A model generated the notes under the pieces. That model worked only from the letters and a program-made list of their open reading frames with translations, had not been told where the DNA came from and searched no databases. From Clostridia bacterium (GTDB lineage: Bacteria; Bacillota_A; Clostridia; Oscillospirales; Acutalibacteraceae), in contig JAFSAK010000013.1 in assembly GCA_017441045.1 (NCBI GenBank), forward strand, positions 1 to 7,713: DNA of 7,713 nucleotides, in the 5' to 3' direction. Position 1 is the stretch's first letter, and every line of letters starts with the position of its first letter. Positions 5,772 to 7,713 of this stretch are shown piece by piece. The position numbers and the translations under genes are program-made.

Positions 5772-5777
5772 ACCTTG
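5761..5777 (+). promoter_or_regulatory. RBS that sets a TTG start inside the upstream gene
   Basis: GGAGGG (5761-5766) lies in the last codons of the dehydrogenase gene, eight bases before the TTG at 5775. It supports the TTG as the start; the Rossmann strand begins only four residues later, so a later start would damage the fold. Confidence 0.75.
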
Positions 5778-6785
5778 CGAAAAATAAGAATCGCTCAAAT
5801 AGGCACCAGCACCAATAGTCACGGCAACGATATTTTCAATACCCTTAAAAACCTTTCCGATGTTTTCGAAGTTGTGGGCTATGCGCTCCCCGAAAACGAA
5901 AGAGAGAAATTTCCCGAAAGAATGGCGGATTTTGAAGGGTACCGCGAAATGACGGTGGAAGAAATTTTAAATGACCCCGAAATCGAAGCTGTAACGGTGG
6001 AAACCGAAGAACTTTATCTTGTTAAATATGCAACATTGGCGGCAAAGCACGGCAAACACATTCATATGGAAAAACCGGGTGGAATAGTGCTTTCCGATTT
6101 TGAAAATCTAATTAAAACCGTTAAAGAAATGGGCAAAACCTTTCATATGGGCTATATGTACCGATATAATCAGTATGTAAGAGAGATTTTCGATAAAATT
6201 GAAAGCGGAGAACTTGGGGATATCATAAGCATTGAAGCCCAGATGAATTGTATCCATCCCGTAAAGGTCAGAGAATGGCTTAAAAATTTCAAAGGCGGTA
6301 TGATGTTCTTCCTCGGTTGCCATCTTATTGACCTTATTCTTCAGATGAAGGGTCAGCCCGATAGAATTATCCCCCTTAATAAAAAGACAGGTACCGATGG
6401 GGTTGATGCCGAGGATTTCGGTATGGCTATCTTTGAATATAAGGACGGCGTATCCTTCGTTAAAACCATCGCCAGTGAAATCGGCGGATACGCAAGAAGG
6501 CAGTTTGTGGTTACAGGCACCAAAAAAACCGTCGAACTTAAGCCCTTTGAAATGTTTGTGCCCGATGGTCAGTATTGTATGTTTACCGAAAAAACCGAGT
6601 ATGAATCTACGGTTTGGAGCGATAGAGGCGTAACAGTCAGAAGTGATATTTTTAATCGCTATAACAGTATGATGACCTCTTTCGCGCAGATTGTAGCAGG
6701 GGAGAAGCAAAACCCCTATAGCGCCGATTATGAACTTGAACTTTATAAAACATTACTAATTTGTTGCGGAGTTGATGAAAAATGA
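5775..6785 (+). CDS. Gfo/Idh/MocA family oxidoreductase
   Basis: This 336-residue protein belongs to the glucose-fructose oxidoreductase / inositol dehydrogenase family, which moves hydride between NAD(P) and sugars, inositols or glycosides. The N-terminal Rossmann strand IRIAQIG (4-10) is followed by TSTNSHG instead of the usual GxGxxG. HMEKPGG (97-103) contains the family EKP motif with the lysine K100, and GCHLIDLI (181-188) supplies the conserved catalytic histidine H183 in the C-terminal beta-sheet domain. The ending NPYSADYELELYKTLLICC (313-331) matches the typical last helix. Length is normal. It starts at TTG with a strong GGAGGG and its stop overlaps the next ATG (ATGA), so it is translationally coupled on both sides. 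Substrate and direction cannot be read from the sequence. Confidence 0.9.
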   Translation: MRKIRIAQIGTSTNSHGNDIFNTLKNLSDVFEVVGYALPENEREKFPERMADFEGYREMTVEEILNDPEIEAVTVETEELYLVKYATLAAKHGKHIHMEKPGGIVLSDFENLIKTVKEMGKTFHMGYMYRYNQYVREIFDKIESGELGDIISIEAQMNCIHPVKVREWLKNFKGGMMFFLGCHLIDLILQMKGQPDRIIPLNKKTGTDGVDAEDFGMAIFEYKDGVSFVKTIASEIGGYARRQFVVTGTKKTVELKPFEMFVPDGQYCMFTEKTEYESTVWSDRGVTVRSDIFNRYNSMMTSFAQIVAGEKQNPYSADYELELYKTLLICCGVDEK

Positions 6786-7713
6786 AAAAAGCATTAATTT
6801 TAGGCGGAACAGGTGTTATGGGTACTTATCTTACCCAATACCTATACGAAATGGGCTTTAAACTGGATGTTTTGGCTCTGGATGAAAAGGAATCAAAGCA
6901 GAACCTTACCTATATTAAGGCCAATGCCAAGGATAAGCAGGTAGTAGGTGAACTGCTTAAAAATGATTACGATGCAGTAATCGATTTTATGATGTATAAT
7001 ACCAAGGAATTTGCCGATACATATAAAATGTTCCTTGATAATACCGAGCAGTATGTATTCCTTTCATCTTATCGAATTTATGCGGATGATAACCCAATAC
7101 GCGAAACTTCACCGCGACTTTTGGATGTTTCCCCCGATAAGCATTATCTTGCTTCCGATGATTATTCACTTTATAAGGCGAGAAGCGAGGATTTACTTAT
7201 AAATTCGGGCAAAAAGAACTGGACGGCGGTTCGCCCCACCATTACTTATTCGGATCAGCGCTTGCAACTTGTAACCCTTGAGGGTAATACCGTTATCAAC
7301 CGTTCGAGACAGGGTAAACCCGTTGTTCTCCCCAAAGAAGCGCTTAAGGCGCAAACCACTATGTCCTTTGCGGGTGACGTTTCCAAAATGATAGCCCGAT
7401 TGGTGCTTAATAAAGATGCATACGGCGAAGCATATACCACCGCTACTGCCGAGCATCAGTCCTGGGAAACCATAGCCGATTATTATAAAGAGATTATCGG
7501 TCTTAAGTATATTCCCGTTGATATGGATGATTTCCTTTCCATCCGTTCCGATGAGGAATATGACCCTTACCGTTGGAAACTTATCTACGACCGCGTTTAC
7601 GACCGCGTAATAGATAATACCAAAATATTAAATGCAACAGGTATGAAGCAGTCAGAACTTATGCCCGTTAAAGAGGGACTTACCCGTTGTATCGCCGCTT
7701 TGGATTCGAGCAA
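6782..7713 (+). CDS. NAD-dependent epimerase/dehydratase (extended SDR), 3' end missing
   Basis: The ATG at 6782 overlaps the stop of the Gfo/Idh gene by four bases (ATGA), and the frame stays open to the window end (310 full codons), so only a short C-terminal piece is probably missing. The product is an extended short-chain dehydrogenase: KKALILGGTGVMG (2-14) holds the GxxGxxG nucleotide-binding motif, D64-AVIDFM is the usual strand-four region, FLSS (93-96) supplies the active-site serine and YSLYK (Y128, K132) is the YxxxK catalytic pair. AVRPTITYSD follows, as in NAD-dependent epimerases and related isoflavone-reductase-like proteins. TTMSFAGDVSKMIARLV (about 194-210) resembles the conserved late segment of this family. 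It probably acts on a sugar or nucleotide sugar in the same pathway as the two upstream genes. The precise activity is not identifiable. Confidence 0.87.
   Translation, partial: MKKALILGGTGVMGTYLTQYLYEMGFKLDVLALDEKESKQNLTYIKANAKDKQVVGELLKNDYDAVIDFMMYNTKEFADTYKMFLDNTEQYVFLSSYRIYADDNPIRETSPRLLDVSPDKHYLASDDYSLYKARSEDLLINSGKKNWTAVRPTITYSDQRLQLVTLEGNTVINRSRQGKPVVLPKEALKAQTTMSFAGDVSKMIARLVLNKDAYGEAYTTATAEHQSWETIADYYKEIIGLKYIPVDMDDFLSIRSDEEYDPYRWKLIYDRVYDRVIDNTKILNATGMKQSELMPVKEGLTRCIAALDSS

Noticed and set aside
5430..5822. Open frame of 130 codons on the minus strand
   Set aside because: It runs antisense across the end of the MDR gene and the start of the Gfo/Idh gene and shows no family motif.
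6108..6710. Open frame of 200 codons on the minus strand
   Set aside because: It lies wholly inside the Gfo/Idh gene, which has clear family motifs and an RBS. The antisense product shows no recognisable domain.

Overview
The window reads as chromosomal DNA from a low-to-moderate GC Gram-positive anaerobe, most likely an uncultured gut-type member of the Clostridia. The signs are AAGGAG/GGAGG-type ribosome binding sites, sigma-A-like promoters, two TTG start codons, DUF6062 and DUF624 proteins, and a GC-rich inverted-repeat element of a kind I associate with such genomes. The exact family cannot be fixed from the sequence alone. There are no rRNA, tRNA or CRISPR features.

Layout. (1) 1-598, minus strand: the 5' part of an OGG1-type 8-oxoguanine DNA glycosylase, cut by the window edge. 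(2) 675-1364, plus: a DUF6062 protein with two CxxC/CxxH sets, divergent from the glycosylase; the two promoters overlap. (3) 1365-1928: 564 bases without a gene but rich in structure. It holds a MITE-like inverted-repeat element, a strong hairpin terminator, an array of seven small hairpins with mirrored spacer motifs, and an inverted repeat that could hide the ribosome binding site of the next gene. (4) 1929-2204: a 91-residue protein with a C-terminal membrane segment, followed by a terminator. (5) 2297-3831: a two-gene unit encoding an unrecognised five-segment membrane protein and a DUF624 (YesL-like) membrane protein, joined by a TAATG overlap. (6) 3859-4632, minus: an AraC-family regulator that converges on the previous unit at a shared bidirectional terminator. 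(7) 4758 to the window end, plus: a tight three-gene operon of NAD(P)-linked oxidoreductases (zinc-less medium-chain dehydrogenase, Gfo/Idh/MocA oxidoreductase, NAD-dependent epimerase/dehydratase), divergent from the AraC gene.

The most coherent functional unit is the AraC regulator with the three-oxidoreductase operon. Its architecture (cupin-type sensor domain, divergent overlapping promoters, translationally linked dehydrogenases) fits inducible conversion of a sugar, polyol or glycoside. The substrate cannot be read from the sequence, and the operon may continue past the right edge. DUF624 proteins are often found with sugar uptake genes, so the neighbouring membrane pair could be related, but this is inference. 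The most unusual non-coding signal is the 1365-1928 block.
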